Shown here piece after piece: positions 47,663 to 55,279 of a stretch of DNA of 64,000 bases. The position numbers and the translations under genes are program-made. Below the pieces are notes generated by a model, which was not told the DNA's origin, did no database searches, and saw only the letters and a list, made by a program, of their open reading frames with translations. The number at the start of each line of letters is the position of its first letter. Position 1 is the first letter of the stretch. This DNA comes from a virus. Location: positions 123,863-187,862 of IMG/VR virus record IMGVR_UViG_3300042090_002485, one strand, 5' to 3'.

Positions 47663-47852
47663 TGACGAGACCTTGTGCGACGCGATCGAGGTGCTCTACG
47701 CGAACAAGGACCTGCCGCCGAGCGACCCCGCGGCGTGGCACGTCACCGACGCGACCGTCACGTGCGTCAAGTGCCTGGCCGCGGACTTGGAGAACGACGC
47801 CGTCAACGCGGCATACGAGCGCATCCGGCGAGGCCGCAATGGCGCGTATTGA
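47625..47852 (+). CDS. Chimeric VTC-module protein, 75 aa
   Basis: The N-terminus MAKLTAKSLRLADD is the same as that of the unrelated protein at 49945. The rest has no GVVH motif but has LCDA (Cys18), an AWHVTD (His39) and TVTCVKCLA (Cys47, Cys50), then a helical tail. It looks like a recombinant of two genes. Confidence 0.75.
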   Translation: MAKLTAKSLRLADDETLCDAIEVLYANKDLPPSDPAAWHVTDATVTCVKCLAADLENDAVNAAYERIRRGRNGAY

Positions 47853-48138
47853 CAAGCCGCACACGCTCGGCTTGGTCATGGATCCGGACGGCGTCGTGCA
47901 CGGCTACGTCTACGTCCCGTTCGACCCGACCAAGCACTTCCAGTTCACCAACTGGCAGATTCAGGGCATCGTGCAGGAGGGGGACGTCATCAAGATCGAG
48001 GCGTCCGCGGACAAGCTCGAGCTGTTGCCGGTCTACGTCACGTTTTGCGGCGCTCCGTTCGACGACCTCGGCTGGGTGGACGTCGCCGACAAGCTAGTCA
48101 CGTGCGTGGGCTGCTGGGCGATGGTGTGCACGCCGTGA
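47839..48138 (+). CDS. VTC-module protein with long insert, 99 aa
   Basis: PDGVVHGY gives His21, TFCGA gives Cys70 and LVTCVGCWA gives Cys89 and Cys92. About 48 residues separate His21 from Cys70, the longest loop in the family here. Confidence 0.8.
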   Translation: MARIDKPHTLGLVMDPDGVVHGYVYVPFDPTKHFQFTNWQIQGIVQEGDVIKIEASADKLELLPVYVTFCGAPFDDLGWVDVADKLVTCVGCWAMVCTP

Positions 48139-48451
48139 GCGGCGGGCCTCCGGCGTGGTTGTGCGCGTGCGATCCTTATGACCCGGAAGACTCGCACGTC
48201 GTGCACCTGTTCGGTTTGTCTGCGCTTTCCGACAGCATAGGCAAGCGCTTCTACGTATCGTGCTGTTCGCTCGGTTTCATCCAGCAGGCAGTTCATGCCA
48301 AGTACTGGACGTTGTTCATCCAGCAGGTAGTTCATGCCAAGTACTGGATGTTGGACGAAGCAACCAACTGGCGATCAACCAAGACGCTCCGACGTGCGCC
48401 CTGTGCGTCGCCTACTCGCCGTCCGATTTGGTATACGGACATGGACGATAG
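48135..48451 (+). pseudogene. Frameshifted VTC-module gene
   Basis: From GTG 48135 the first frame encodes DSHVVHLF (His24), SCCSL (Cys43, Cys44) and a duplicated FIQQAVHAKYWTL segment. The terminal module (APTCALCVA) lies in the next frame, near 48385-48420, reaching TGA 48451. Loss of one base near 48360-48370 explains this. Without a shift the first frame runs on to 48473 as a non-family tail. Confidence 0.7.
48276..48353 (+). repeat. 39-bp tandem duplication
   Basis: Copies 48276-48314 and 48315-48353 differ at only two bases in the visible alignment. Each encodes a 13-residue unit (FIQQAVHAKYWTL and FIQQVVHAKYWML). Confidence 0.85.
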
Positions 48452-48459
48452 AGGTGCCT

Positions 48460-48714
48460 ATGATCACTGTTAGACCGACCATCATCAGCGACCACGCCAT
48501 CGAGCGCGCGATGACCCGTCACATGGGCGTCCCGTCGCTGCACGTCGGGCCGATCGTCGAACGCTACGCCGCGAAGGTGCGCCGCAAGCTCGAGGCCCTG
48601 CTCCTCAGCGCCGAGCACGTTGGGCCTGACGGCCACTGGCAGATCTGGCGCACGCAGACGGGGCATCTGCTGACCGTTGACGTTGATGGCGTGGTGCGGA
48701 CGATCTTGCCGTGA
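48460..48714 (+). CDS. Hypothetical protein, 84 aa (DUF4258-like?)
   Basis: ATG with GAGG upstream. ISDHAIERAMTRHMG at the N-terminus and HLLTVDVDGVVRTILP at the end resemble small single-domain proteins of the DUF4258/toxin-like type, but the match is weak. No VTC module. Confidence 0.55.
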   Translation: MITVRPTIISDHAIERAMTRHMGVPSLHVGPIVERYAAKVRRKLEALLLSAEHVGPDGHWQIWRTQTGHLLTVDVDGVVRTILP

Positions 48715-48968
48715 GCGAGCACGAGCTGCCGCCGTATCTGGTCGACAATGTGCTTGGTCCTGATGGCATCGTGCACAGCACCTACGCGCACGGCGCGTTC
48801 GGTGACAAGCTCGGCATCGACATCTATGTCGTGTGCACGGCGCGCAAGCCGCATGGATTGCCTGTGGTCGAGGGGCCGGCGACGTGTGTCATGTGCTTCG
48901 CTGACTGGCCGAAGACGCAGCGCTGGGTGCGTTATGCGATCATCAACTCTCGTGGCACAGACCCGTGA
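48711..48968 (+). CDS. VTC-module protein, 85 aa
   Basis: PDGIVHST gives His22, VVCTA gives Cys42 and PATCVMCFA gives Cys59 and Cys62, with Phe in the Leu position. A 22-residue tail follows. Confidence 0.8.
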   Translation: MSEHELPPYLVDNVLGPDGIVHSTYAHGAFGDKLGIDIYVVCTARKPHGLPVVEGPATCVMCFADWPKTQRWVRYAIINSRGTDP

Positions 48969-49211
48969 GAGGCATTCGCCTCATCGTCATGGTCCACGAG
49001 GTCGTGCTGTCGTACTCTGCCCCCCCATTACACCAAGGTTTCGGCTCAGCCGCGCTACGTCGTCAGGACGCGGTGCGGGCGTAGCTACAGCTTTTCGATG
49101 GCCATGTATCACGAGAAGCACATCAATAACGATGCTGTCATCACGTGCGTGCGTTGTCTCGCTGGTGTCGACGCCGAGGGTCGTGCGCTGCCGATGGCGT
49201 TTGAGGGCTAG
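48965..49211 (+). pseudogene. VTC-module gene split by a C7 homopolymer
   Basis: GTG 48965 reads LIVMVHEVV (His10) and SYSAPP, then stops at 49084. Removing one C from the seven-C run at 49020-49026 restores one frame through TRCGRS (Cys) and AVITCVRCLAG to TAG 49211, about 81 residues. It may be a phase-variable gene, a true mutation or a sequencing error. Confidence 0.75.
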
Positions 49212-49215
49212 GGCG

Positions 49216-49410
49216 ATGACCGCCGAGGAGCTGCAGCACGTTCTGGACGAGGTCTACAAGCTCGCCATGGCGTGGCACGACCGCGACCCAGCGTGGGACG
49301 CCAACGCCATCGCGCGCGTGCTGCTTTACGCGGGGACGATCTACGCGAAGTCCACAGGCGCCTCGCTCGAAGAGGTCCTGGAGATGGTAACCCAGACGTT
49401 TATGAAGTAA
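49216..49410 (+). CDS. Small helical protein, 64 aa
   Basis: ATG 49216. EELQHVLDEVYKLAMAWHDR and a second helix (ANAIARVLLYAGTIYAKSTG) make a compact helical bundle. Unknown function. Confidence 0.7.
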   Translation: MTAEELQHVLDEVYKLAMAWHDRDPAWDANAIARVLLYAGTIYAKSTGASLEEVLEMVTQTFMK

Positions 49411-49425
49411 ACACGGAGGTCGAAC

Positions 49426-49629
49426 ATGAACCGAGCCAACCGCAAGGCCAAGCTCTCCAAGTACGAGGTCGTTGTCACGCGCCAGATCGAGCAGGTGATC
49501 ACGTTGATGGTCGAGGCGCGGTCTAAAGAAGAAGCCCAAGACGTCGCGACGAACATCGCTAACGACGATGGGCGAAGCTGGATGTCGACGGTGGTAAATC
49601 AAAACGCGAAGGTCAGGAAGCTACGATGA
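49426..49629 (+). CDS. Small alpha/beta protein, 67 aa
   Basis: GGAGG lies 7 bases before the ATG. YEVVVTRQIEQVITLMVEAR and SKEEAQDVATNIAND form a strand-helix pattern similar to the segment at 11291 (VEVFASDAETAQKYA). Confidence 0.7.
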   Translation: MNRANRKAKLSKYEVVVTRQIEQVITLMVEARSKEEAQDVATNIANDDGRSWMSTVVNQNAKVRKLR

Positions 49630-49952
49630 AGACTACGATGAAGACTGCGACGAAGGCAAACATTGGGCGCATCCTGGCTGCCGAGGCTCGCGTCAAGGAC
49701 CTCGAGGCGTCGCTCAAGAACGAGATCGCGGAGCGCTTCGCCGATAACCAACGGCACAAGGACGAGTGCGACCGTCTGCGTGACGAGATCCGCGACGCAC
49801 AGCAGCCCGACGACGACGAGGCTAAGCGCGCGTCAAAGCAGGGCCTCGATTTTATCGTCACCGTCGAGCAGAACGTCAACCTGCGCGCCGAACGTGATGC
49901 GCTGCTGCTCGCGCTGGTCGCGGCCTACAAGACGAGGAAGCCCAATGGCTAA
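49626..49952 (+). CDS. Coiled-coil protein, 108 aa
   Basis: A long charged helix (ILAAEARVKDLEASLKNEIA; DECDRLRDEIRDAQQ). The end (ERDALLLALVAAYKTRKPNG) matches the tail of the VTC protein at 47378. ATGA overlap upstream. Confidence 0.7.
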   Translation: MKTTMKTATKANIGRILAAEARVKDLEASLKNEIAERFADNQRHKDECDRLRDEIRDAQQPDDDEAKRASKQGLDFIVTVEQNVNLRAERDALLLALVAAYKTRKPNG

Positions 49953-49982
49953 GCTCACCGCGAAGAGTCTCAGGCTCGCTGA
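49941..49982 (+). repeat. 42-bp direct repeat, copy 2
   Basis: Identical to 47621-47662, about 2.3 kb upstream, again spanning the end of one gene and the start of the next. Confidence 0.9.
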
Positions 49983-50334
49983 CGACGTCCGGCTGTCCGA
50001 TTCGTTCGCCAACACGCGAGACCACTACAAGGTCGTCACCGACCGCGTCCTGTTCTACCGCATCAGTGGCTCCGACCATATCGGGTGGCAGGTGACGCCG
50101 ATGCTAAACGCACTGATCTACATCAAGATGAAGGGGACCACGCATGTCGTATCGTCGTACGAGCATGGCGAGCCGCTGGTCGTACGCAAGGCAAATGGTT
50201 TCATCGACCGGTCCGCGCACACCTTTGCCGAGACGATCGTGAAGTCGATTAGCGCACTCGAGCAGCGCGCTGGTGAGGTTCGCGAGGAAGAGAAGCGGGT
50301 CATGCACGCGGCCAAGAAAGGCCGTAAGCGATGA
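49945..50334 (+). CDS. Hypothetical protein, 129 aa
   Basis: Shares only its first 14 residues with the chimeric VTC protein at 47625. The body is alpha/beta (YKVVTDRVLFYRISGSDHIG, NALIYIKMKGTTHVVSSYE) with a basic helical end. GTTHVV resembles a His motif, but no CxxC follows. Confidence 0.7.
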   Translation: MAKLTAKSLRLADDVRLSDSFANTRDHYKVVTDRVLFYRISGSDHIGWQVTPMLNALIYIKMKGTTHVVSSYEHGEPLVVRKANGFIDRSAHTFAETIVKSISALEQRAGEVREEEKRVMHAAKKGRKR

Positions 50335-50606
50335 AAGCGGCCATCGTCGCATTCCCTGTCGGCGCTCATGTGCTCATTCGCGACGACTCCGACGACGTCT
50401 GGGTCAAGGCGTTCGAGATAGCCGCCGCGCTGGCACGCGCTGGGCACCGCCCAGAGGTCGGCCGGATTGTTGATCCACGCGAAGACAAGTACGTCGGCGT
50501 CCGTGTCGTGTTGATCGTGGACAGAACGGTGCGCGACTACGTCAAGCTGACGGACACGCTGCGAGCGGTTGCAGAGCAATGTGGCGTGGAAATCGTCGAT
50601 GCGTGA
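50331..50606 (+). CDS. Small alpha/beta protein, 91 aa
   Basis: AAIVAFPVGAHVLIRDDSDD and VGVRVVLIVDRTVRDYVKLT alternate strands and helices. No motif recognised. ATGA overlap. Confidence 0.65.
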   Translation: MKAAIVAFPVGAHVLIRDDSDDVWVKAFEIAAALARAGHRPEVGRIVDPREDKYVGVRVVLIVDRTVRDYVKLTDTLRAVAEQCGVEIVDA

Positions 50607-50826
50607 CGTTCGCAAGATCCATGCTGCCCCGCTGCTACGCGACGTTGTGCTCGCCGCGGTGCCGCCCAAGCAGGAGTGCGTGTTTCGCGACGTGCTGCAG
50701 CGCGTGCGCGACGACTACGGCACGGTGTCCGAGCGGCAGGTGCAGCGCGCCATCGCGCTGCTGCTCGCGCGGCGGAAGCTGCGCCGGGTCGGAACCATCT
50801 ACGAGGGGACCTATGCCAGACCTTAG
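50599..50826 (+). CDS. Winged-helix-like protein, 75 aa
   Basis: ATG overlaps the previous gene by 8 bases. VFRDVLQRVRDDYGTVSERQ and VQRAIALLLARRKLRRVGTI fit helix-turn-helix-wing order. Probably a small DNA-binding protein. Confidence 0.65.
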   Translation: MRDVRKIHAAPLLRDVVLAAVPPKQECVFRDVLQRVRDDYGTVSERQVQRAIALLLARRKLRRVGTIYEGTYARP

Positions 50827-51019
50827 CTGCGTCGTGCTCGGCAAGGTCGTCGCGCTCAACAACCTGACAGGCTGGGGCGAAGCCGTCTACGACCTCACGG
50901 TCGTGCCGTTCCACGTTACGTCGATGCGCCGCTGGCATCGCGAAGCGAACGTTATCGGCCAGCCGTGCAACCTCATCTTCAACCAGGGCGGGGACCTCCT
51001 GTCCGTGGAGCTGCTCTGA
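50813..51019 (+). CDS. Small protein, 68 aa
   Basis: GAGGGG precedes ATG 50813. LSCVVLGKVVALNNLTG and EAVYDLTVVPFHVTSM suggest a beta barrel. Two cysteines, not paired. Paralogy to the next gene is possible but weak. Confidence 0.6.
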   Translation: MPDLSCVVLGKVVALNNLTGWGEAVYDLTVVPFHVTSMRRWHREANVIGQPCNLIFNQGGDLLSVELL

Positions 51020-51306
51020 TGGCAGACGCATTCGAGACCGTGATTTGGAAGTTCCCCGTGCCCGCGCAGAGCGTGTTCGATCTGGACTTGCCCGACGCTC
51101 CGTTCGCACCGCTCTGTGTGCAGATGCAGGCTGGAGTGGCGCAGGTGTGGATCCAGGTCAACGCGGATCCGAACCTGGCCAAGCGCAAGCGGCGGTTCGT
51201 GGTTGTCGCGACAGGCGCGCCCTTCGACTCGTTCAACCTGCACTACGTGGGCACGTTCCAGCCGCAGTCGGGGCTGGTGTTCCACTTGTTCTATCAGGTG
51301 CCGTGA
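51019..51306 (+). CDS. Beta-rich protein, 95 aa
   Basis: TVIWKFPVPAQSVFDLDLPD and RRFVVVATGAPFDSFNLHYV resemble a small beta sandwich. TGATG coupling to its upstream neighbour. No family recognised. Confidence 0.65.
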   Translation: MADAFETVIWKFPVPAQSVFDLDLPDAPFAPLCVQMQAGVAQVWIQVNADPNLAKRKRRFVVVATGAPFDSFNLHYVGTFQPQSGLVFHLFYQVP

Positions 51307-51488
51307 TGCCTCGGGCGAAGTCCAAGTTCGAGGTCAACTACTACGAGGCCTACAGCGACGGTCGGCTCGGCATCCACGTCGAGGACCAGTACGGCACGTG
51401 CATCGAGATCATAGTCAAACAACACGACGTGTCCCGCATGACCGCTGCGGGCGTGGATGCGCTGCAGTGCAAACCGAGCAGGCGATGA
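51306..51488 (+). CDS. Small protein, 60 aa
   Basis: TGATG start. FEVNYYEAYSDGRLGIHVED and CIEIIVKQHDVSRM suggest a beta-beta-alpha unit. Unknown. Confidence 0.6.
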   Translation: MPRAKSKFEVNYYEAYSDGRLGIHVEDQYGTCIEIIVKQHDVSRMTAAGVDALQCKPSRR

Positions 51489-51721
51489 TGATGGAGAACC
51501 GAATGCATCGTTGCACACGCTGCGGCGAGAGCTACTGGGGCCACGAGATCTGCGAGCCCGAGAGCGGCGCGATGCAGTTGCCGCGTGTCCACCTTCACAA
51601 CGTTCCGTGGTGGCAACGTGCCCAGCTACATACGATCCTCGTTGCGGGCTTCGGGTTCGGGGTCGGCGTGGGCATGGGCCTTGGTGGCATCCTCATCATC
51701 AGCATCGTTGGTTGGCCGTGA
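51485..51721 (+). CDS. Zinc-ribbon plus membrane-anchor protein, 78 aa
   Basis: HRCTRCGESYWGHEICEPE (residues 8-26) is a small zinc ribbon. The C-terminal helix (HTILVAGFGFGVGVGMGLGG, continuing ILIISIVG) is glycine-rich and membrane-spanning. Confidence 0.65.
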   Translation: MMMENRMHRCTRCGESYWGHEICEPESGAMQLPRVHLHNVPWWQRAQLHTILVAGFGFGVGVGMGLGGILIISIVGWP

Positions 51722-51960
51722 TGAACGACAACGAGCCTAAGGAAGCCATCGGCACGCGTCGCTCGCGCTGTGCCAACGGCATCGACAACCATCACGAGTT
51801 CATCGTCCTCGCGGACGACTCGCGCGTGCTCGAAGCTGACGCAATCGCGTTGCTCGACGCTGGCTGCATCCTGTACATGAAGAATCCAGGCAGTACCGCG
51901 CGCCTGCTGTTGCAACACCGGCGGTGCGAGCCCTGCCAGAGGGAGGTCCTGTTCGCATGA
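51721..51960 (+). CDS. Small protein with dispersed Cys, 79 aa
   Basis: RRSRCANGIDNHHEF near residue 15 and RRCEPCQREV near residue 68 could form a C...H...C-x2-C zinc site. Function unknown. Confidence 0.6.
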   Translation: MNDNEPKEAIGTRRSRCANGIDNHHEFIVLADDSRVLEADAIALLDAGCILYMKNPGSTARLLLQHRRCEPCQREVLFA

Positions 51961-52535
51961 TGGTCATGTTCCACGACGACGATTGCGGCGAGCTGCTCGA
52001 CGGCGACGGCGAGTGCCCCAAGTGCAAGTTTCACCCCGACGGGCAGAGCGTCGCGTTTCAAGAGGTCGACGACGTGCTGCTGCGCGACGGCATCGAGCGC
52101 GTGGGCCGCACCTACCTCGGCAAGTACCGTGAGCGTATCAATCGCGCCGTGCAGGTCACGCCGCCCCCGCCGGAGCCCACATTCGAAGAGCCCAAGCTTG
52201 CCGAGGTCATCCCGCTGCCGACACCGCAAGCCCCGCCGCCGCCAGCGCCGCCCGACGACGAAGAGGCGGAGCTGCTGAAGGTCCAGGAGGACGTCTACAA
52301 GGAGTTCAAGCGACGGCTCACGGAGGTCACGGGTGACATCATGACCCGCTACACCGAGGGCAGCTTCGCGCGCGCGGCCACGATGATGGCGGTGCTGCAC
52401 GCCACGCTCGCTGAAGAGGTCGGTCGCGCCGAGAAGATCCTCGAGGGCGCACTGCACCGCGCCGGCGCGCCGGTGCCTAACCTGCTCGCAACACGCACCC
52501 TACGCATCGAGCGCGGTCGCAAGATGGCCCGCTAG
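51957..52535 (+). CDS. Zinc-ribbon protein with Pro-rich linker and helical domain
   Basis: 192 aa. HDDDCGELLDGDGECPKCKF is an N-terminal ribbon. Residues 68-98 are Pro-rich. The C-terminal helical domain (VYKEFKRRLTEVTGDIMTRY, ATMMAVLHATLAEEVGRAEK) is paralogous to the protein at 52841. Confidence 0.7.
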   Translation: MMVMFHDDDCGELLDGDGECPKCKFHPDGQSVAFQEVDDVLLRDGIERVGRTYLGKYRERINRAVQVTPPPPEPTFEEPKLAEVIPLPTPQAPPPPAPPDDEEAELLKVQEDVYKEFKRRLTEVTGDIMTRYTEGSFARAATMMAVLHATLAEEVGRAEKILEGALHRAGAPVPNLLATRTLRIERGRKMAR

Positions 52536-52544
52536 AATTCGACC

Positions 52545-52832
52545 ATGAGCGCAACCGTTGAGATCTTGGCTGCTGGCATCCACCAGTGCACCACCGAGAC
52601 GTCGGGCAAAGACGAAGTCGCCAACGCAGTGGCGTTCGCGTTGCAGGAGTCCGCAGCGCCGGATGTGGTCGCTACGCAGCTACGCCACCTCGTTGGTGAC
52701 CATGGCGCGATGTACTACTCGTTGTTGCCCGAGCACGTGTTCAACGTGCAAGACGCGCAAGGCCAGACGTGGACGCTCAAGCTCCGCATGACCAACGACC
52801 TCACCGACGGCGTCACGACGTCGTCGGGATAG
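52545..52832 (+). CDS. Hypothetical protein, 95 aa
   Basis: It is helical at first (DEVANAVAFALQESAAPDVV), then strands (HVFNVQDAQGQTWTLKLRM). Located between the two paralogous helical proteins. Unknown. Confidence 0.65.
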   Translation: MSATVEILAAGIHQCTTETSGKDEVANAVAFALQESAAPDVVATQLRHLVGDHGAMYYSLLPEHVFNVQDAQGQTWTLKLRMTNDLTDGVTTSSG

Positions 52833-52840
52833 GAGAGCCC

Positions 52841-53218
52841 GTGACCGAAGAAGCCCGAGAAGCCCAAGACACCAAGCCCGAAGCGCCGGCACCACCACCG
52901 TCGGCTGTCTGGAACGACCAGGACATCGCCACGTTCCAAGAAGAGATGTACCAGGAGTTCGTCGTGCGCATGAAGGTCGTCATCGACGAGATGATGGCGC
53001 GCTGCGACGGTGACGGCGGCAAGGCGTTCTTGCTGCTCGGCGTGCTGCACGCTGTTCACGCCACCGAGGTCGGGCGCATCGAGAAGACGCTCGAGGACGC
53101 GTCGTCCAGCAACGGCATCCCGCTGCCCGACCTCGTCAAGGAGCGCCGCACGCGCATGGCGAAGGGACGTGGCTACGTCGCGGCTGCGGCCGCTTCGGTT
53201 GCTGCGAGGCGCCCGTGA
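52841..53218 (+). CDS. Helical protein, paralog of 51957 C-terminus
   Basis: 125 aa from GTG. MYQEFVVRMKVVIDEMMARC and FLLLGVLHAVHATEVGRIEK align with the 51957 protein, followed by an alanine-rich basic tail. It lacks the ribbon. Likely a duplicated oligomerisation or binding domain. Confidence 0.7.
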   Translation: MTEEAREAQDTKPEAPAPPPSAVWNDQDIATFQEEMYQEFVVRMKVVIDEMMARCDGDGGKAFLLLGVLHAVHATEVGRIEKTLEDASSSNGIPLPDLVKERRTRMAKGRGYVAAAAASVAARRP

Positions 53219-53242
53219 CCCCAGCGAAGAAGGGAGCGAAGC

Positions 53243-53812
53243 ATGCGTAAGAAGGACGAGCTGGCTCGTGAGCACACGTGCATGTCGCACGCGCATCCCA
53301 GCGAGATGGTGTTCGTGCTGCTCGGGCGCGACGCCGCCGCGCCGCACGCCATCAACGCGTGGGCCGCCGAGCGGCTACGCTTGGGCAAGAACGCGCTGCA
53401 AGACCCGCAGATCCAAGAAGCGCTCGCGTGCGCACGCACGATGACGGAAGAGGGGCGGAAGTGGGTCGACGCGCCGATCGTCGAAGAGGTCATCGAGAAT
53501 CCGCTGACCGTCATCATGCGCCAGCGCGAGATGATCGATGGCCTCGTGCGCCGTGCCAACGCCGCCGAGACCCGCGCCGACGCCCTCGCCGCATCGAACA
53601 AGACCTTGTCCCAGCGTGTCGACTGGGCCGATCGACTGCGTGACGACCGTGCACTGCTCGAACGTCACCTGAAGAACCTGCTCGCGCGCGTGCATCGCGA
53701 TGGCGGGCACTACACCGAGCGGTATGGCTTGCAGAAGGCCGTCGACGACGCTGATGAGGTTGTGGCGCAGTTGTTGTTGTTGCGGGACACGGCCTCGGCG
53801 CGCGGCGAATGA
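53243..53812 (+). CDS. Coiled-coil protein, 189 aa
   Basis: An N-terminal Cys/His segment (EHTCMSHAHPSEM) precedes a long coiled coil (RQREMIDGLVRRANAAETRA; RVDWADRLRDDRALLERHLK). Function unknown. Confidence 0.7.
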   Translation: MRKKDELAREHTCMSHAHPSEMVFVLLGRDAAAPHAINAWAAERLRLGKNALQDPQIQEALACARTMTEEGRKWVDAPIVEEVIENPLTVIMRQREMIDGLVRRANAAETRADALAASNKTLSQRVDWADRLRDDRALLERHLKNLLARVHRDGGHYTERYGLQKAVDDADEVVAQLLLLRDTASARGE

Positions 53813-53871
53813 GCGAGCGTCGCTACGTCGACAGCCTCAACGCGCGGCTCGTGCGCTACAGCCCGGCTTGA
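53809..53871 (+). CDS. Possible 20-codon peptide
   Basis: MSERRYVDSLNARLVRYSPA, ATGA-coupled to the upstream gene. Composition is plausible, but size alone leaves this doubtful; it may be the truncated start of a lost gene. Confidence 0.3.
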   Translation: MSERRYVDSLNARLVRYSPA

Positions 53872-53874
53872 ACC

Positions 53875-54129
53875 ATGCGCACATACAAGGACGACCGCGA
53901 CATCATTCACTGGGTTTGGCAGGTCGACATGACCGACGTTTGGCAGGTCGACATGATCGACGCGGTGTTATCCAAGCCGGTGCGCCGGTGGGCGCTGGCC
54001 TGCACCCGAGACGGTTCGCGTGTCCTGACGCTCGCGACCGACACTCACAACATCGACAAGCGCCACCACCGCACGGTCACGTGCGTGCTGTGCTTGGCGC
54101 TTCCACGGTCTCAACACCCGCTCGGATGA
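53875..54129 (+). CDS. VTC-module protein with internal 8-residue duplication, 84 aa
   Basis: First member of array 4. DDRDIIHWV gives His12, LACTR gives Cys43 and TVTCVLCLA gives Cys70 and Cys73. Just after the His motif the unit VWQVDMTD is repeated (VWQVDMID). Confidence 0.8.
   Translation: MRTYKDDRDIIHWVWQVDMTDVWQVDMIDAVLSKPVRRWALACTRDGSRVLTLATDTHNIDKRHHRTVTCVLCLALPRSQHPLG
53914..53961 (+). repeat. 24-bp tandem duplication
   Basis: Copies 53914-53937 and 53938-53961 differ at one base (GACCGAC versus GATCGAC). In frame, inside a VTC-module gene. Confidence 0.85.
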
Positions 54130-54317
54130 CTATGGCCTACCTCGTGCGCTGCCCTAGCTGTCGCTGTCCCAAGCGCGTCGACGCTGGCGAGGTCGATCCG
54201 CGCGTCGGCTGCCCGCGAACGGCGTGTCCGAGGTGCGGCGCGCCGTACGTGACCTTGCCGCCGTTGCCGGGCGCGCTGCCGCGCCTGGGCGAGGCCCACG
54301 AAGATTGGGGGTACTGA
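54126..54317 (+). CDS. Zinc-ribbon protein, 63 aa
   Basis: VRCPSCRCPKRVDAGEVDPR then CPRTACPRCGAP give a two-knuckle zinc ribbon, with CPSC near residue 9 and CPRC near 38. ATG 54126 or 54132. Unlike VTC modules it has no His motif. Confidence 0.7.
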   Translation: MTMAYLVRCPSCRCPKRVDAGEVDPRVGCPRTACPRCGAPYVTLPPLPGALPRLGEAHEDWGY

Positions 54318-54577
54318 TGAGAGACCCGCTTGCTGCCGAGGCCTGGCGCGAAGAAACCCTCGACGACGTCTGCTTCGTGTTCGAGGACCTGCGCGCGCAC
54401 CGCGTGACGCGGTTCACGCGTTACAGCGGCCCATGGATGTTCTTGCAGACGCCGTGTGGTTACGCATCGCAGACGTACGACAACATCACGGGCCTTGCCA
54501 AATCATTCGCGCTGCGCCCAGGCATCGTCACGTGTGTCGAGTGTCTCGCGATGGAGGTGCATGATGTTCAAGACTGA
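54317..54577 (+). CDS. VTC-module protein, 86 aa
   Basis: DLRAHRV gives His28, TPCGY gives Cys47 and IVTCVECLA gives Cys73 and Cys76. TGATG start. Confidence 0.8.
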   Translation: MRDPLAAEAWREETLDDVCFVFEDLRAHRVTRFTRYSGPWMFLQTPCGYASQTYDNITGLAKSFALRPGIVTCVECLAMEVHDVQD

Positions 54578-54857
54578 CCCACGCGACTTCGGTCCCGGCT
54601 ACACGCACTACACGTTCAACAGCCCTAAGGTCGAACGCATACAAGACAGCGCTGGCGTTGTGCACCACGTTCACGCATACACAGCTAACACGTATCCGTG
54701 GGCATCCGAGACCTACTGCATCCAGCTCTGGGGCGACCTCGAGCCCGTGTTCATCCGCGACCCGGACGCGCGGGTGACGTGCGTCGAGTGCATCGCCGCG
54801 GCCGTGGCCTTGGATGCGATGTGGACGCTGAATGTCAAATGGAAGGTGTCGTTTTGA
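54564..54857 (+). CDS. VTC-module protein, 97 aa
   Basis: SAGVVHHVH gives His34, TYCIQ gives Cys52 and RVTCVECIA gives Cys73 and Cys76, then a 22-residue tail. ATGGAGG upstream favours ATG 54564 over 54561. Confidence 0.8.
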   Translation: MFKTDPRDFGPGYTHYTFNSPKVERIQDSAGVVHHVHAYTANTYPWASETYCIQLWGDLEPVFIRDPDARVTCVECIAAAVALDAMWTLNVKWKVSF

Positions 54858-55087
54858 CGGCGGTCACCGTGAGCGGTTGGGTTTCGCGGGGCGAGGTGCA
54901 GTTCAAGAACGTGCCGGGCATAACGCACGCCAGTTACGTTGATGGGTTCGCGGGTGACGCGATTCGTGATCGCGAGCGCTTCGTCCCGTGCGCGAACGGC
55001 TGGTATGCGGCACGTTGGTGGAAGGACGCGTCCGCGCCGGTGACATGCGTGTGGTGCCTGGCGTGGCAGGTCGCTATTGGGTGTTGA
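54854..55087 (+). CDS. VTC-module protein, 77 aa
   Basis: VPGITHAS gives His25, VPCANGW gives Cys46 and PVTCVWCLA gives Cys65 and Cys68. TTG start in a TTGA overlap; GTG 54869 is possible. Confidence 0.75.
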   Translation: MTAVTVSGWVSRGEVQFKNVPGITHASYVDGFAGDAIRDRERFVPCANGWYAARWWKDASAPVTCVWCLAWQVAIGC

Positions 55088-55279
55088 TCGACGTCTACGC
55101 CGTGCAGCGCTGGGAATACAGCATGACGGCGAAGGCGCTCTCTTTGGTGGATGACCTCACCCATCGCGCGCTCGAGACCGTTTTTCGTGCGGACGCGAGG
55201 CGGACGACGATGCGTTTGTTGAAGACGACTATTGACCGCCCACTTGACTCCGGGAGGACGTGCATGGCACACCTTGCAC

